Shown: positions 25,223 to 34,495, counted from the first letter of the stretch. The stretch is DNA of 64,000 nucleotides from Pseudomonas fluorescens (GCF_040448305.1 NZ_CP148752.1:1860001-1924000), one strand, 5' to 3'. Program-made: numbers and translations. The notes: generated from the sequence alone by a model not told the origin.

Positions 25223-25368
25223 AAGCCGAGAAGCCATTCGTCGGTCACGGAGAAATCCGAACGGCGGGTCCGTTAGTGACCGTCTAGTCTCAAAAACCTT
25301 GGCGATCGATATTTCTTCAGGCAAAGGGCTTGCCGATGTCGATCGCGCTTTTTGAAAGGGGTGAAGAG

Positions 25369-25557
25369 ATGGCTGATCCGTATATCGAGGACGATGGCGC
25401 AGAATTTCCGATCAACAACTCCGTGCGGTGTGGTCAGACCCAATATGTGGCCAGTTTCGGCGAGGACCAGACTGAGGTCGACAAGATCAAGACCAGAGCG
25501 TGCCGGGTACTGAAGGGCAAATTTTTACCCAAGGTGACAGCACCGGTCAGGAAGTAA
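25369..25557 (+). CDS. Small hypothetical protein
   Basis: 62 aa starting MADPYIEDDGAEFPINNSV, preceded by AAAGGGGTGAAGAG; an earlier in-frame ATG at 25336 is possible. One Cys in VRCGQTQ and one in ACRVLKG, with a basic C-terminus; no membrane helix or known domain. A terminator follows 16 bases after the stop, which supports a real, single-gene transcript. I do not recognise the function. Confidence 0.6.
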   Translation: MADPYIEDDGAEFPINNSVRCGQTQYVASFGEDQTEVDKIKTRACRVLKGKFLPKVTAPVRK

Positions 25558-25572
25558 CCGAACGTCAGGCAG

Positions 25573-25596
25573 ACCCCGTCATAGAGCGGGGTTTTT
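25573..25596 (+). terminator. Terminator of the small gene at 25369
   Basis: ACCCCG / CGGGGT arms with an 8-base loop, then TTTT. Confidence 0.85.
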
Positions 25597-25599
25597 CAT

Positions 25600-25732
25600 G
25601 CCTGAAAAGTTTTATGACAATTTTTTTGAAAAGGGTAATTTTTCACAAACTTTTCACAGCACCCTCCTTAATCTCTACTCATCCGTTAGAAAGCAACACC
25701 TGGCCCGTTTCCCCAGCGGGCTTTTTTTTGTC
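25600..25732 (+). ncRNA. Candidate small RNA ending in an orphan terminator
   Basis: Between two terminated genes is an AT-rich segment followed by a hairpin GCCCG / CGGGC (25703-25721) and eight T. No open frame of note feeds it. The preceding stretch (25650-25700) is rich in CACC and CTCC unstructured sequence, as in small RNAs, but no clear promoter was identified. Tentative. Confidence 0.3.
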
Positions 25733-25869
25733 CTCGATAAAACCTTTTCGGTAAACGCTGTCCAACCGTCGCCAATCGCGAAGTTGGACCGGCGTGCTGG
25801 ACTTTATCCGCGCAAAAGCATTCAATCTCGCCCCCTTTTTGTGTACCCCTATTTTTTGAGGTTTTTGTC

Positions 25870-26238
25870 ATGCGTTTAACACTGCCTGCTCTGGTTCTGG
25901 GGCTTCTGGTTGCTCAAGGTGCAATGGCTGGTGACGGCACTGCCGCGCTGGGCGGTGGCTTGGGCGGCGCGTTGGGTAACGTGGTCGGCCAGAAAATGGG
26001 TGGCAGCACTGGCGCAGCGATTGGTGCGGGCGTGGCTGGCGCGGCGGGCAGTGCAGTTGCCGCCAAAAAAGGTCATCGCACCAGCGCTGCTATCGGTGGC
26101 GGTGTTGGCGCGGCCGGTGGTTCGGTGATCGGCAATAGCCTGGGCGGCAAGTCCGGTGCCACCATCGGTGCAGGCCTGGGCGGCGCATTGGGCGGCGGCG
26201 TAGGCAGCAACCTGGCCAATGGTCACAAGCGTCACTGA
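25870..26238 (+). CDS. Secreted glycine-zipper protein, copy 1
   Basis: 122 aa. A signal peptide (LTLPALVLGLLVAQGAMA) precedes an almost continuous run of GxxxG-type glycine-zipper repeats (GGGLGGALGNVVG, GAAIGAGVAGAAG), ending in a short basic tail GHKRH. Such YMGG-like or glycine-zipper 2TM domains make two tight transmembrane helices; the likely location is the outer membrane or periplasm. GAGG lies upstream. A near-copy follows 110 bases downstream, showing tandem duplication. Function unknown. Confidence 0.75.
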   Translation: MRLTLPALVLGLLVAQGAMAGDGTAALGGGLGGALGNVVGQKMGGSTGAAIGAGVAGAAGSAVAAKKGHRTSAAIGGGVGAAGGSVIGNSLGGKSGATIGAGLGGALGGGVGSNLANGHKRH

Positions 26239-26259
26239 TCCTGATTCAGATTTGAAAAG

Positions 26260-26284
26260 AGCCCGGCCTGATGCCGGGCTTTTT
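26260..26284 (+). terminator. Terminator of glycine-zipper copy 1
   Basis: AGCCCGGC / GCCGGGCT, loop CTGAT, then TTTT. Confidence 0.9.
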
Positions 26285-26351
26285 CATTTATGAACGTTTC
26301 ACGCCGCAGCAGCTCAAATCTTCCATACCCTGGAAGAATGCGAGGCGTGCC

Positions 26352-26819
26352 ATGAACCCGAAAGCCAACGGCAAAAAAAACGGAAGCCTGAATGCTCGAC
26401 TATTGATGGTGCCTGCGATTGTTTTTGGATTGCTGGTCTCTCAGGTGGCGCTGGCGGGAGGTAATGGAGATGCCGCGGTAGGCGGTGGTCTTGGTGGTGT
26501 GTTGGGCAACGTCGTCGGTGGCCAGGTGGGTGGCAGCACGGGCGCTGCGATTGGTGCAGGTGTCGGCGGAGCGGCCGGCAGTGCCATTGCCGCGCCCAAG
26601 CGCAGTCGCACCGAGGCGGCGGTAGGCGGTGGTTTGGGCGCGGCGGGTGGATCGGTGGTCGGCAACAGTATTGGAGGCTCGACCGGATCGGCCATCGGTG
26701 CCGGTATTGGCGGTGCAGCCGGCGGTGCGGTCGGCAATGATCTGGGGAGTGACAGTGGTCATTCCCATCCCGGTAAAGGTTATAAACACTCGAACAAGCA
26801 CCACAAGAAGCATCACTAG
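26352..26819 (+). CDS. Secreted glycine-zipper protein, copy 2
   Basis: 155 aa from MNPKANGKKNGS (GAGGCGTGCC before the ATG). Compared with copy 1 it has a longer basic N-terminus before the signal helix (LMVPAIVFGLLVSQVALA), the same glycine-zipper core (GGGLGGVLGNVVGGQVGG) and a His/Lys-rich tail (KHSNKHHKKHH) that could bind metal or nucleic acid. It is followed at 17 bases by an acidic mini-protein gene. Function unknown; paralogue of copy 1. Confidence 0.75.
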   Translation: MNPKANGKKNGSLNARLLMVPAIVFGLLVSQVALAGGNGDAAVGGGLGGVLGNVVGGQVGGSTGAAIGAGVGGAAGSAIAAPKRSRTEAAVGGGLGAAGGSVVGNSIGGSTGSAIGAGIGGAAGGAVGNDLGSDSGHSHPGKGYKHSNKHHKKHH

Positions 26820-26835
26820 TTGAGCGAGGCATCCC

Positions 26836-27018
26836 ATGACTGCGAAAAGCGAAGGCAAGGAAGAAAAGGGCCCGGGCGGACTGTCATCTATCAACGATCC
26901 AGGCAATGAAGATCCGGGATCGCTGATGGATGATGCGACGGTGCCGCTTAACGATGCTGATGATTTGGGCGATGTGGGGAATATCGAGTTTGACGATGAG
27001 GAAGAGGACGAAGATTGA
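26836..27018 (+). CDS. Very acidic mini-protein, 60 aa
   Basis: 60 aa, mostly Asp, Glu, Gly, Pro and Ser; the tail IEFDDEEEDED is nearly all acid. Probably intrinsically disordered. GCGAGGC lies upstream of the ATG, and it is 17 bases behind glycine-zipper copy 2, suggesting one transcript. No known family recognised. The lysine-rich tail of the preceding gene and this acidic chain could interact; that is speculation. Confidence 0.5.
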   Translation: MTAKSEGKEEKGPGGLSSINDPGNEDPGSLMDDATVPLNDADDLGDVGNIEFDDEEEDED

Positions 27019-27100
27019 TCGAGCCGTGCTGGCGGATTGACCGGTTGTCCAGTCCTCGCCAGGTCGTGGCCTGCAATTCAGGTCACACGAGAGGTGCGAT

Positions 27101-27307
27101 ATGAAGACTGATCGGAACGTCCCCGACGTTGATGACACGCCGGAGTATCCGCTGCCGTCGCCTACCGACTCCTTGAGCCGCGACCAACGACCGCCGGACG
27201 ATGATGATGCAGGTGTGGAGCTGGTTCCGAGCGACGACGATATTGAGGCCGATCCAGAAGAACAGGACGATGGCGCGGGTGAGTCAGCCATTACGAAGCG
27301 ACAGTGA
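27101..27307 (+). CDS. Second acidic, disordered mini-protein, 68 aa
   Basis: 68 aa starting MKTDRNVPDVDDTPEYPLP, with GAGAGGTGCGAT before the ATG. Asp/Glu/Pro-rich (RPPDDDDAGVELVPSDDD), with no hydrophobic core. It resembles the preceding mini-protein in composition, not clearly in sequence. It converges on the end of the rhs gene with a 25-base gap. Function unknown. Confidence 0.5.
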   Translation: MKTDRNVPDVDDTPEYPLPSPTDSLSRDQRPPDDDDAGVELVPSDDDIEADPEEQDDGAGESAITKRQ

Positions 27308-27332
27308 GGAGGCCCGGGTCCCGATTGCTTCT

Positions 27333-28718
27333 TTAAGGCGTCGATCCGAGGGATTCAAAACCGGTTCCAAAAATTTCCCGGGGCTCCCGCGAGTTTCCGC
27401 GATACACGTATTTATTTGAAGGTTTTGGGGAGGCCACATCAGGCTCCCTCTCATCAACCTTTGCCCCTCCCTCCCCATACGGTGCCGACCATCCCGGCTG
27501 GTTCGCGTGCGGGCAATTCCCGCTCGACCCCAACGGATCCACCCACCCCGTCGGGTTTCGGGTGTACCGATACGGGTTCAACCCTCCGGCCAACTTGACC
27601 GGATCCGGCGTCAGATAACGACCGATGTCCGGATGGTAGTAGCGATGCCGGTTGTAGTGCAGGCCGCTCTCCGCGTCGAAGTATTGCCCCTGAAACCGTA
27701 GCGGCTGTTCGAGTCGTTCGCCTTCGCCGTGGCTCACTTCGCGGAGTTTGCCGTGGGCGGTGTACTTGGCCGACCAGACGATGGCGCCGCCGTAGCTGGT
27801 CAGTTCCTGCGGGGTGCCGAGGTGGTCGAGTTGGTAGTAGAACGGGCAGGCGTCTGCCCGGCCTTTGCCGTCGACCAGCGCCAGCGGGCGAAAGCTGCCG
27901 GGTTCGTAGACGTAGCTGCGGTAGTGCCGGGGGCCGCTTTCGGCGATGAGCTGGTCGCCTTGCCAGAAGAATTGCGTGGTCTGGCCATCGACGGTTTTGC
28001 GGATGCGCCGGCCGAAGGCGTCGTAGCGGTAGCTGACACTTTTACCGTCCGGGGTGCTGATGCCGATCAGGCGGCGCTGGCTGTCGTAGGTGTATTCGGT
28101 GATTTTGCTCGGCATACCGCGGCGTTCGCGAATCAGGTTGCCGAAGGCGTCGTAGTCGTAGTGGCTGTTGTAACGGCGGCGCAGGCGGTTGCCCTGGAGC
28201 ACGCACGGGCCCGGGCGGTCGTGGATCAGCAGGTTGCCGGTCGGGTCGTGGGTGAAGTTCTCAGCGAACTGGTCGCGGGGGTGGCGTACGCCGGTCAGGC
28301 GGTCGAGCGCATCGTATTGATAGTGGCGTTGGCCGTGACGGCTGTCGGCAATCTGCAGGAGATTGCCCTTGGCACTGTAGGCATACTCGCGGCGGTACAG
28401 CGGTCGTTGCTTTTGGCTGACGGCATGGGCCTGCAAACGGCCCAGCTCGTCGTAGGCATAATCGCTGAGCAGCAGGCCCTGTTGGCGTTGCTGTTCGCGC
28501 CCGCCGACAAAACGATGGCTGGTCAGACGCGTACCGTTGAGGTCGATGGCAGTCAGGGCGCCGCCCCGGGCATGGTGGTAATCGAGCACACAGCCGTCCG
28601 GCAGGCGCAGGCGCTTGAGCCGACCGCAAGTGTCGTAGCCGTAACGCAGGGTGCTCCAGCCCTGATGCGCGGTGATCAGCCGGTCCAGGCGGTCGTATTC
28701 GAACTCCAGCGGATGGTC
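27333..28718 (-). pseudogene. rhs gene, 3' part after the amber codon, with truncated toxin tip
   Basis: In frame with the upstream part across the TAG at 28719-28721; about 461 codons. It contains further RHS/YD repeats (YDAFGNLIRERRGMPSKITE) and the RHS-associated core ending GLNPYRYTRNPTGWVDPLG, the boundary after which strain-specific toxin domains start. The tip continues NKYVYRGNSREPREIFGTGF, which resembles the first motif of pertussis-like ADP-ribosyltransferases, and stops after SLGSTP. The rest of such a domain is missing, and no immunity gene follows on this strand. Confidence 0.8.
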
Positions 28719-30698
28719 CTAGCCGTCGTCGACGCTGACCAGCCGCCCGAGGTTGTCGTAGTGGTACTCGACCTTGATCCCGTCGGGCAGAGTCTTGAGC
28801 AATAAGCGTCCAGCGCTGTCGCGTTGGTACTGCGTGACGAGTTGCGAACCGTCGTCGCCGAACTCGGTTTTCTCCAGCAACTGGCCATTGCCGTCATAGG
28901 CATACGCGGTACGACGGCCATCGAAGCCGATTTCCTGTCGGATCAACCCGCCCGGCGTGTAGTCCAGCCGATAGGTGTCGCCGACCTCGTTTTCGATCTC
29001 GGTGAGCAACAATTGCGCATGGTCGTAGCGGTACTTCAGCGCGCTGCCTTCGGGGTTGATCCGGCGGCTGAGCAAGTGCAGGTCGTCGGCGTATTCGTAA
29101 CGGGTCACCCGTCCCAGTTCGTCGGTTTCGGCGGTGACCTGGCCGTAGGCGTTGTAGCGATAGGCGCGGCGGGCGCCGGTGGGCAGCGTGGTCCGGGTCA
29201 GTCGGCCCACCGCGTCCCACTCATAGCCGGTGATGGCACCGTGTTCGTCTTGCCGGGTAATCCGCCGACCCAAGGCATCGTAGGAAAAAGTGCGCTGAGC
29301 ACCGTCCGGCAGGATCTCCTCCAGCAATAACCCCAAGGCACTCCAGACAAACCGGTGACCGCTCCGGTCGGGGAAGCGGATCGCCAGCAAGCGCCCCTGT
29401 GGGTCGTAGATGTAGCGGGTGATTTGCCCGTCTGGATCGGTGATGGCAGTGATGTCTCCCTGGGCATTGCGCTGACAGGTCCACGTCGCCTGACCCTGGG
29501 TGCGGGTGTGCAGCAAGCCGTGGCGATACTCGCAGGACGTGGGTGCCGCATCCGTTGCAAGCAGCGCGATCAGCCGACCGACTTCGTCATAATGGTATTC
29601 GGTGACGGCACCGAGGACGTCCTGCTCGGCGATCAGATGGCCCTTGTCGTCATAGGCCTTGTGCTGCTCAGCACCGTCCAGTCCAACCTGGCGCACCAGT
29701 CGCGCGCGGTCGTCATGAACGTAAACCTCTTCGCTACCGTCGGCGTTGTTCACCGTCACGCAGCCTTGCTCGTCCCAGACGTAATGCGCCTCCATCTGCG
29801 CAAACGAAGCCCAGTGACGAATGCAGCGGGCGGCTTTGCCGGAGCGTTCCCACGCCCAGAAAAAACTCGCGCCGCCCGCCAGTTGCCGTTGCAGGATGAC
29901 GTGTTGCTCGTCGTAGTCGTAGCGCTCGCTTTCACCCGCCGCATTGGTTGCCTCGATCAAACGCTGGCGGGCGTCGTAACGGTAGCTGGCCAGTGTCTGC
30001 TCGGTGCGCCAGGTGGACGCCTCGGGGTCGCTGCGCTGAAACACCTGATAGTCGATGGCCACCAGGTGCTTGAGGTCGTAACGCAGCAACAAGGCGCGGT
30101 CGGCGCCATTGTCCAGGCGCTGGATCCGGTCAAAGCGGTCCCGCTGTACCGTCAGGCGGTTGCCGTAGGCGTCGCTGATCGCGCTGAGCCGGCCGTCATG
30201 AAAGTGGTAGAACCGCGCGCGGTCGCCGGCCAGGGCGAGGATCAGTTCGTCCGGCTCCTCGCCGAGGCAAATCGCCGCCCGCGACAGGTTGTTGTGGATC
30301 ATCGGGCGCGCCGCCGTCGGCCGGGTAAAGGGCGTGCGGCGGTTTTCGGGGTCGATCCACAACACCTGCTCGCCGTGGAGTTCCAGGTGCTGGGACAGCG
30401 AATGGCTCCAGCCAAAACCGAGTCCGCTGTCGAGCTCGACGGCACTGGTGCGATAGACGCGGGTGAAGTCGAAGGGCAGGATCCCGTCGAGGGTGCCGTC
30501 GGTGAGAGTCAGCAGTTCTTCTCCGGTTACCATCGACACCGAGCAGTTGTGGGTGGCAGTGCGCTCGACGGTGTCAGCACTGTCGCCGTTGGGGTTTTTC
30601 GCCTGTCTGGAGGCGTCGTCGTGGTGTTCATGCTTGCCGGAGCGAAGTGTCAGAGGGCCGCTCGCGGGGCATGCCAATACCTTTTGGGGATCGAACAT
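28719..30698 (-). pseudogene. rhs gene, 5' part ending at an in-frame amber codon
   Basis: 659 codons. The N-terminal DUF6531 region (LPFDFTRVYRTSAVELDSGLG, ending near residue 130) is followed by many YD repeats (RYDARQRLIEATNAAGESER). The frame ends at TAG in GGC-TAG-GAC (from VSVDDG), and the same frame continues as rhs without interruption for another 1386 bases, so a single C-to-T change in a CAG codon is the simplest explanation. Rhs proteins form a cocoon around a C-terminal toxin, often delivered by type VI secretion. No vgrG or adaptor gene is adjacent. Unless suppressed, the protein lacks its tip. Confidence 0.8.
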
Positions 30699-30946
30699 CT
30701 GCAGTCTTTCGCTTGGCGGAATGTGGAGCGCGAAACTCTGCGGGGGATCGGCAAGGAAAGAAGTCGGGAAAGGTGGCGCTTGCTGTAGGGCGATTCGCTA
30801 AATCACGGAGGGTCATTCGGCGTCGATCGGGATTTCCTCGTTGCTCTAAGCCGGCGGCGCTCGCTATGCTGCTGAACCCTTTAATCCATTCGGGCATCGG
30901 CCGTACCTGAGCTGCCCGGGATACCTTGGAAAACGGATCAGATGCG

Positions 30947-31642
30947 ATGAATGCACCCCTGAAAGCATTCGGCCCGATCAAGGCCGTGATTTTCGATATG
31001 GACGGCTTGTTGCTGGATACAGAGGGCATCTACACCGAAGTCACGTCCATCATTGCCGCGCGTTACGGCCGGACGTTCGACTGGAGCATCAAACAGAACA
31101 TCATTGGCCGGGGTGCGGGCGATCTGGCGCGCTATGTGGTTGAAGCGCTGGATTTGCCGATCACGGCGCAAGAATTTCTGGTGATCCGCGAGCCGCTGAT
31201 GCGCGAGCGTTTTCCTGCCGCGCAAGCAATGCCTGGCGCACAGGAGCTGGTGCGGCATCTGAAGGCCAACAATATTCCCATTGCCGTGGGCACCAGTTCC
31301 TCGAGCCAGTCGTTCGGCCAGAAAACCACCTTGCACCGCGACTGGTTCGCCTTGTTCGACTTCATCGTTACCGCCGATGACCCCGAGGTGGGCGCGGCCA
31401 AGCCGGCACCGGATATTTTCCTGACGGCGGCGCGACGTCTGGGTGTTGCACCGGAAGATTGCCTGGTGTTCGAGGATTCGCCCTTCGGTGTGACCGCGGC
31501 GAAAGCGGCGGGGATGACGGCGATTGCGATTCCGGATGCGGCAATGGCCGACGCAAAGTACGCACATGCCGATGGCATTCTTCGTACGTTGAAGGCGTTT
31601 GTGCCGAGTGCCTGTGGTTTGCCGGCGCTTGAGTGGACCTAG
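30947..31642 (+). CDS. HAD-family phosphatase (HDHD1 / beta-phosphoglucomutase-like)
   Basis: 231 aa. HAD motifs in order: DMDGLLLDTE (motif I nucleophile and acid Asp), VGTSSSSQSF (motif II Ser/Thr), KPAPDIFL (Lys, motif III) and VFEDSPFGVTAAKAAG (motif IV acids). It has a helical cap like pseudouridine-5'-phosphatase or 2-deoxyglucose-6-phosphatase types, so a small phosphorylated sugar or nucleoside is the likely substrate. Start chosen at MNAPLKAFG; a TTG at 30926 is an alternative. Divergent from rhs across about 250 bases with no other visible feature. Confidence 0.88.
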   Translation: MNAPLKAFGPIKAVIFDMDGLLLDTEGIYTEVTSIIAARYGRTFDWSIKQNIIGRGAGDLARYVVEALDLPITAQEFLVIREPLMRERFPAAQAMPGAQELVRHLKANNIPIAVGTSSSSQSFGQKTTLHRDWFALFDFIVTADDPEVGAAKPAPDIFLTAARRLGVAPEDCLVFEDSPFGVTAAKAAGMTAIAIPDAAMADAKYAHADGILRTLKAFVPSACGLPALEWT

Positions 31643-31668
31643 TTAAAAAGACGGGGTGACTCTGGCAA

Positions 31669-31758
31669 ATGTGGGAGCGAGCCTGCTCGCGAAAGCGGTG
31701 TTTCAGACAACATCAACGTGTCTGATACTCCCTCTTCGCGAGCAGGCTCGCTCCCACA
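31669..31758. repeat. REP doublet 3
   Basis: Arms GTGGGAGCGAGCCTGCTCGC and complement, about 45 bases apart, between convergent genes. Confidence 0.9.
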
Positions 31759-31782
31759 GTTATTGCAGTTGGCTGACAAGCA

Positions 31783-32529
31783 TCAGGCGCCAAAACCACC
31801 GTCGATGGTCAGGCTGGCTCCAGTGATGTAGCCCGCTTCAGGGCTGACGAGGTAGGCGACGAAGCTGGCGATCTCTTCGGCCTTGCCGTAACGGCCCACG
31901 GCCATCAACGGGATCAGGCTTTCCGCAAAGTCACCCTCGGCCGGGTTCATGTCGGTGTCGACCGGGCCTGGTTGCACGTTATTGATGGTGATGCCTTGCG
32001 GGCCGAGATCGCGGGCCAGGCCTTTGGTCAGGCCGACCAGCGCCGACTTGCTCATGGCGTAGGGGCCGCCACCGGCGAAGGGCATGCGATCGGCGTTGGT
32101 GCTGCCGATGTTGATGATGCGACCGCCTTCTGTCATGTGCCTGGCGGCGGCCTGGGTGGCGATGAACACGCTACGCACGTTGATGGCCAGGGTCTGGTCG
32201 AAGTCTTCGAGTTTGAACTCGGCCAGCGGTGCGACGGCCAGTACGCCAGCGTTGTTGACCAGGATGTCCAGGCGACCGAAGGCTTCCACCGTGGCGGACA
32301 CGGCACCGCGGATGGCGTCGGCGTCGGCGCTGTCGGCCTTGATGGCCAAGGCCTTGCCGCCCTTGGCGGTGATGCTGTCTTGCAGTTCTTCAGCTTTCGC
32401 CGTCGAGCTGACGTAAGTGAAGGCAACGGTCGCGCCTTCAGCAGCCAGGCGCTTGACGATGGCTGCACCGATGCCGCGGGAACCACCTTGAATCAATGCC
32501 ACTTTGCCGCTGAGGTTCTGAGTAGTCAT
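31783..32529 (-). CDS. SDR-family 3-oxoacyl-reductase-like oxidoreductase
   Basis: 248 aa from MTTQNLSGKVALIQG (GGAG seven bases upstream); longer frame upstream is not coding-like. NAD(P)-binding IQGGSRGIGAAIV, NNAG in DILVNNAGVLAV, catalytic Ser in INIGSTNADR and YAMSK (Tyr-X3-Lys), and PGPVDTDMNP after it. Substrate unknown. It is divergently transcribed from the LysR regulator next to it, with 124 bases between, a typical regulator-target pair. Confidence 0.9.
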   Translation of the reverse strand: MTTQNLSGKVALIQGGSRGIGAAIVKRLAAEGATVAFTYVSSTAKAEELQDSITAKGGKALAIKADSADADAIRGAVSATVEAFGRLDILVNNAGVLAVAPLAEFKLEDFDQTLAINVRSVFIATQAAARHMTEGGRIINIGSTNADRMPFAGGGPYAMSKSALVGLTKGLARDLGPQGITINNVQPGPVDTDMNPAEGDFAESLIPLMAVGRYGKAEEIASFVAYLVSPEAGYITGASLTIDGGFGA

Positions 32530-32653
32530 GTCGATCTCCAAGTCCCGAGGCGAGATGTCCCGGTTGATGGAGCCTAGTATCGATTCAGGATTACCTGCTG
32601 TGTAGACCATAATTGCGATAGTCTGTGTAAACCAAAAGTTTATAATGGCGCCT

Positions 32654-33577
32654 ATGGAAACCTTCAGCAGTATCGAATGCTTCGTGCGCAGTGCCGAGGT
32701 CGGCAGCTTTGCCGAAGCGGCGCGGCGCTTGAGCCTGACACCGGCGGCGGTGGGCAAGAGCGTTGCCAAGCTCGAGGCGCGCCTGGGCGTCAGATTGTTC
32801 CAGCGCAGTACTCGCAGCCTGACGCTGACGGAGGCCGGTCAGTTGTTTCTCGGCGAAGTCAGCAGCAGCCTGCACACGATCCAGAATGCCGTGGCCAATC
32901 TCGCCAACGCCGGAGGGCAGCCGGCGGGCACTTTGAAGGTCAGCATGGGGACGGTATTCGGCTGCCTGTACATTGTGCCGATGCTCGGCGAGTTTCTGCG
33001 GCGATTCCCGGCGATCAACCCGGACTGGCACTTCGACAACCGCCAGGTCGATCTGATCGGGCAGGGTTTCGACGCGGCAATCGGTGGCGGCTTCGAATTA
33101 CCCCAGGGCGTGGTGGCGCGCCGGCTGAGTCCGGCGCATCGGGTGTTGGTGGCTACGCAGGACTACCTGGAGACACATGCGGCGATCAGCGAGCCGGATG
33201 ACCTCAAGCACCATGACGGGATTCTGATCCGCTCGCCGCAGACTGGTCGGGTGCGCTCCTGGCAGTTGACCCATCGCAATCAGCAACACAGCCCGTTGAC
33301 GCTCAAGGCGCGGATGACCATGAGCGATTCCGAGGCCGCCTGCGCCACGGCCGCGCAGGGGCTGGGCATTGCGCTGGTGAGCATGCCGTTTGCTGCGGGC
33401 TATCTGGAGTCGGGCAGGCTGCAACGGGTGTTGCCGGACTGGTACATCGACGACGGCTACACCTCCATCTATTACGCCGAACACAAACTGCTGCCGGGCA
33501 AGACCCGGGCGTTTGTCGATTTCATCATTGAGCAGTTTGCCGAGCGGGGGTTGGGACAGAGGTTCAGTGCTGTTTGA
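32654..33577 (+). CDS. LysR-family transcriptional regulator
   Basis: 307 aa. N-terminal winged helix-turn-helix (SFAEAARRLSLTPAAVGKSV with LEARLGVRLFQRSTRSLTLT), then a periplasmic-binding-like effector domain (GTLKVSMGTVFGCLYIVPML). Start at METFSS; an ATG three codons earlier at 32645 is equally possible. It likely regulates the divergent SDR gene; the effector is unknown. Confidence 0.9.
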   Translation: METFSSIECFVRSAEVGSFAEAARRLSLTPAAVGKSVAKLEARLGVRLFQRSTRSLTLTEAGQLFLGEVSSSLHTIQNAVANLANAGGQPAGTLKVSMGTVFGCLYIVPMLGEFLRRFPAINPDWHFDNRQVDLIGQGFDAAIGGGFELPQGVVARRLSPAHRVLVATQDYLETHAAISEPDDLKHHDGILIRSPQTGRVRSWQLTHRNQQHSPLTLKARMTMSDSEAACATAAQGLGIALVSMPFAAGYLESGRLQRVLPDWYIDDGYTSIYYAEHKLLPGKTRAFVDFIIEQFAERGLGQRFSAV

Positions 33578-33601
33578 GTCTGGCTCAAGACCGAGTTGCC
33601 T

Positions 33602-33698
33602 CCTTCGCGAGCAAGCCCGCTCCCACACTGGATCTGCGTTGAATACAGATATTGGGTTCATAACAGATCAAATGTGGGAGCGGGCTTGCTCGCGAAGG
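33602..33698. repeat. REP doublet 4
   Basis: Arms CTTCGCGAGCAAGCCCGCTC and complement, between convergent lysR and racemase genes. Confidence 0.9.
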
Positions 33699-33710
33699 GG
33701 GCGCCGCGGT

Positions 33711-34439
33711 CTACCGGGCAAACCGCGCCGGCCAGCCAATGATGTTTTTCGGCCGCGGCGTCGCATACGTCCGCACCTTTGATGTCGACAGTCTCAACCG
33801 CACCAATGATTCGGCAATGGTCACCGCCGCCGTCACCCCATCCACCACCGGTACTCCGGTACGTCGGCGAATCTGCTCGTCCAGCCCGGCCATGCCGCCG
33901 CAGCCCAGGCAAATTACTTCGGCCTTGTCCTGGGTCACCGCCAGTTCGGCCTGATGCACGATGGCCTCCAGTGCGCGCTGCGGTTCGTGTTCCAGTTCCA
34001 GCACTGCCAAACCACTGGCCCGTACCGAGGCGCAACGGTCCCAGAGTCCGGAGAGCTTGAGGCGATCTTCGATCAGCGGCACGGTGCGGTCGAGGGTGGT
34101 GACCACGGAATAGGCGTGACCGAGAAACATCGCCGTGCTGGCGGCGGCATCGGTGATGTCCACCACCGGCACATTGAGCAGTTCCTGCAAGCCTTCACGG
34201 CCGTGCTCGCCGTAGCCGGCCTGGATCACGGCGTCGAACGGCTGGTCGTAGGACATCACCCGGTCCATGACCGCGATGGCCGCCAGGTAACTTTCGAAAT
34301 TGCCTTCGATGGAGTCGGCGCCGAAGTGCGGGGTGAGGCCGACGATTTCCGTGCCGGGCGACGCGACGGCCTGCGCCGAGCGGGCGATGGCCTGGGTGAT
34401 GGATTCGGTGGTGTTGACGTTGACCACGAGAATGCGCAT
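33711..34439 (-). CDS. Asp/Glu/hydantoin racemase family protein
   Basis: 242 aa. The family start MRILVVNVNTTESITQAI matches hydantoin and allantoin racemases. The second catalytic Cys is present in VICLGCGGMAG. The first, usually in an ACF.DPG-like motif, is replaced here: the equivalent segment reads VIQAGYGEHGREG with Gly at the Cys position (by eye). So a two-base racemase mechanism is not assured. It lies 56 bases behind an NCS1 transporter gene in one operon, consistent with catabolism of a hydantoin- or allantoin-like compound. Confidence 0.82.
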   Translation of the reverse strand: MRILVVNVNTTESITQAIARSAQAVASPGTEIVGLTPHFGADSIEGNFESYLAAIAVMDRVMSYDQPFDAVIQAGYGEHGREGLQELLNVPVVDITDAAASTAMFLGHAYSVVTTLDRTVPLIEDRLKLSGLWDRCASVRASGLAVLELEHEPQRALEAIVHQAELAVTQDKAEVICLGCGGMAGLDEQIRRRTGVPVVDGVTAAVTIAESLVRLRLSTSKVRTYATPRPKNIIGWPARFAR

Positions 34440-34495
34440 GGGGAGTCCTTATTGCGGTTGGTTCTGCGGCCCGACAACGCCGGACCGCGACAGGA

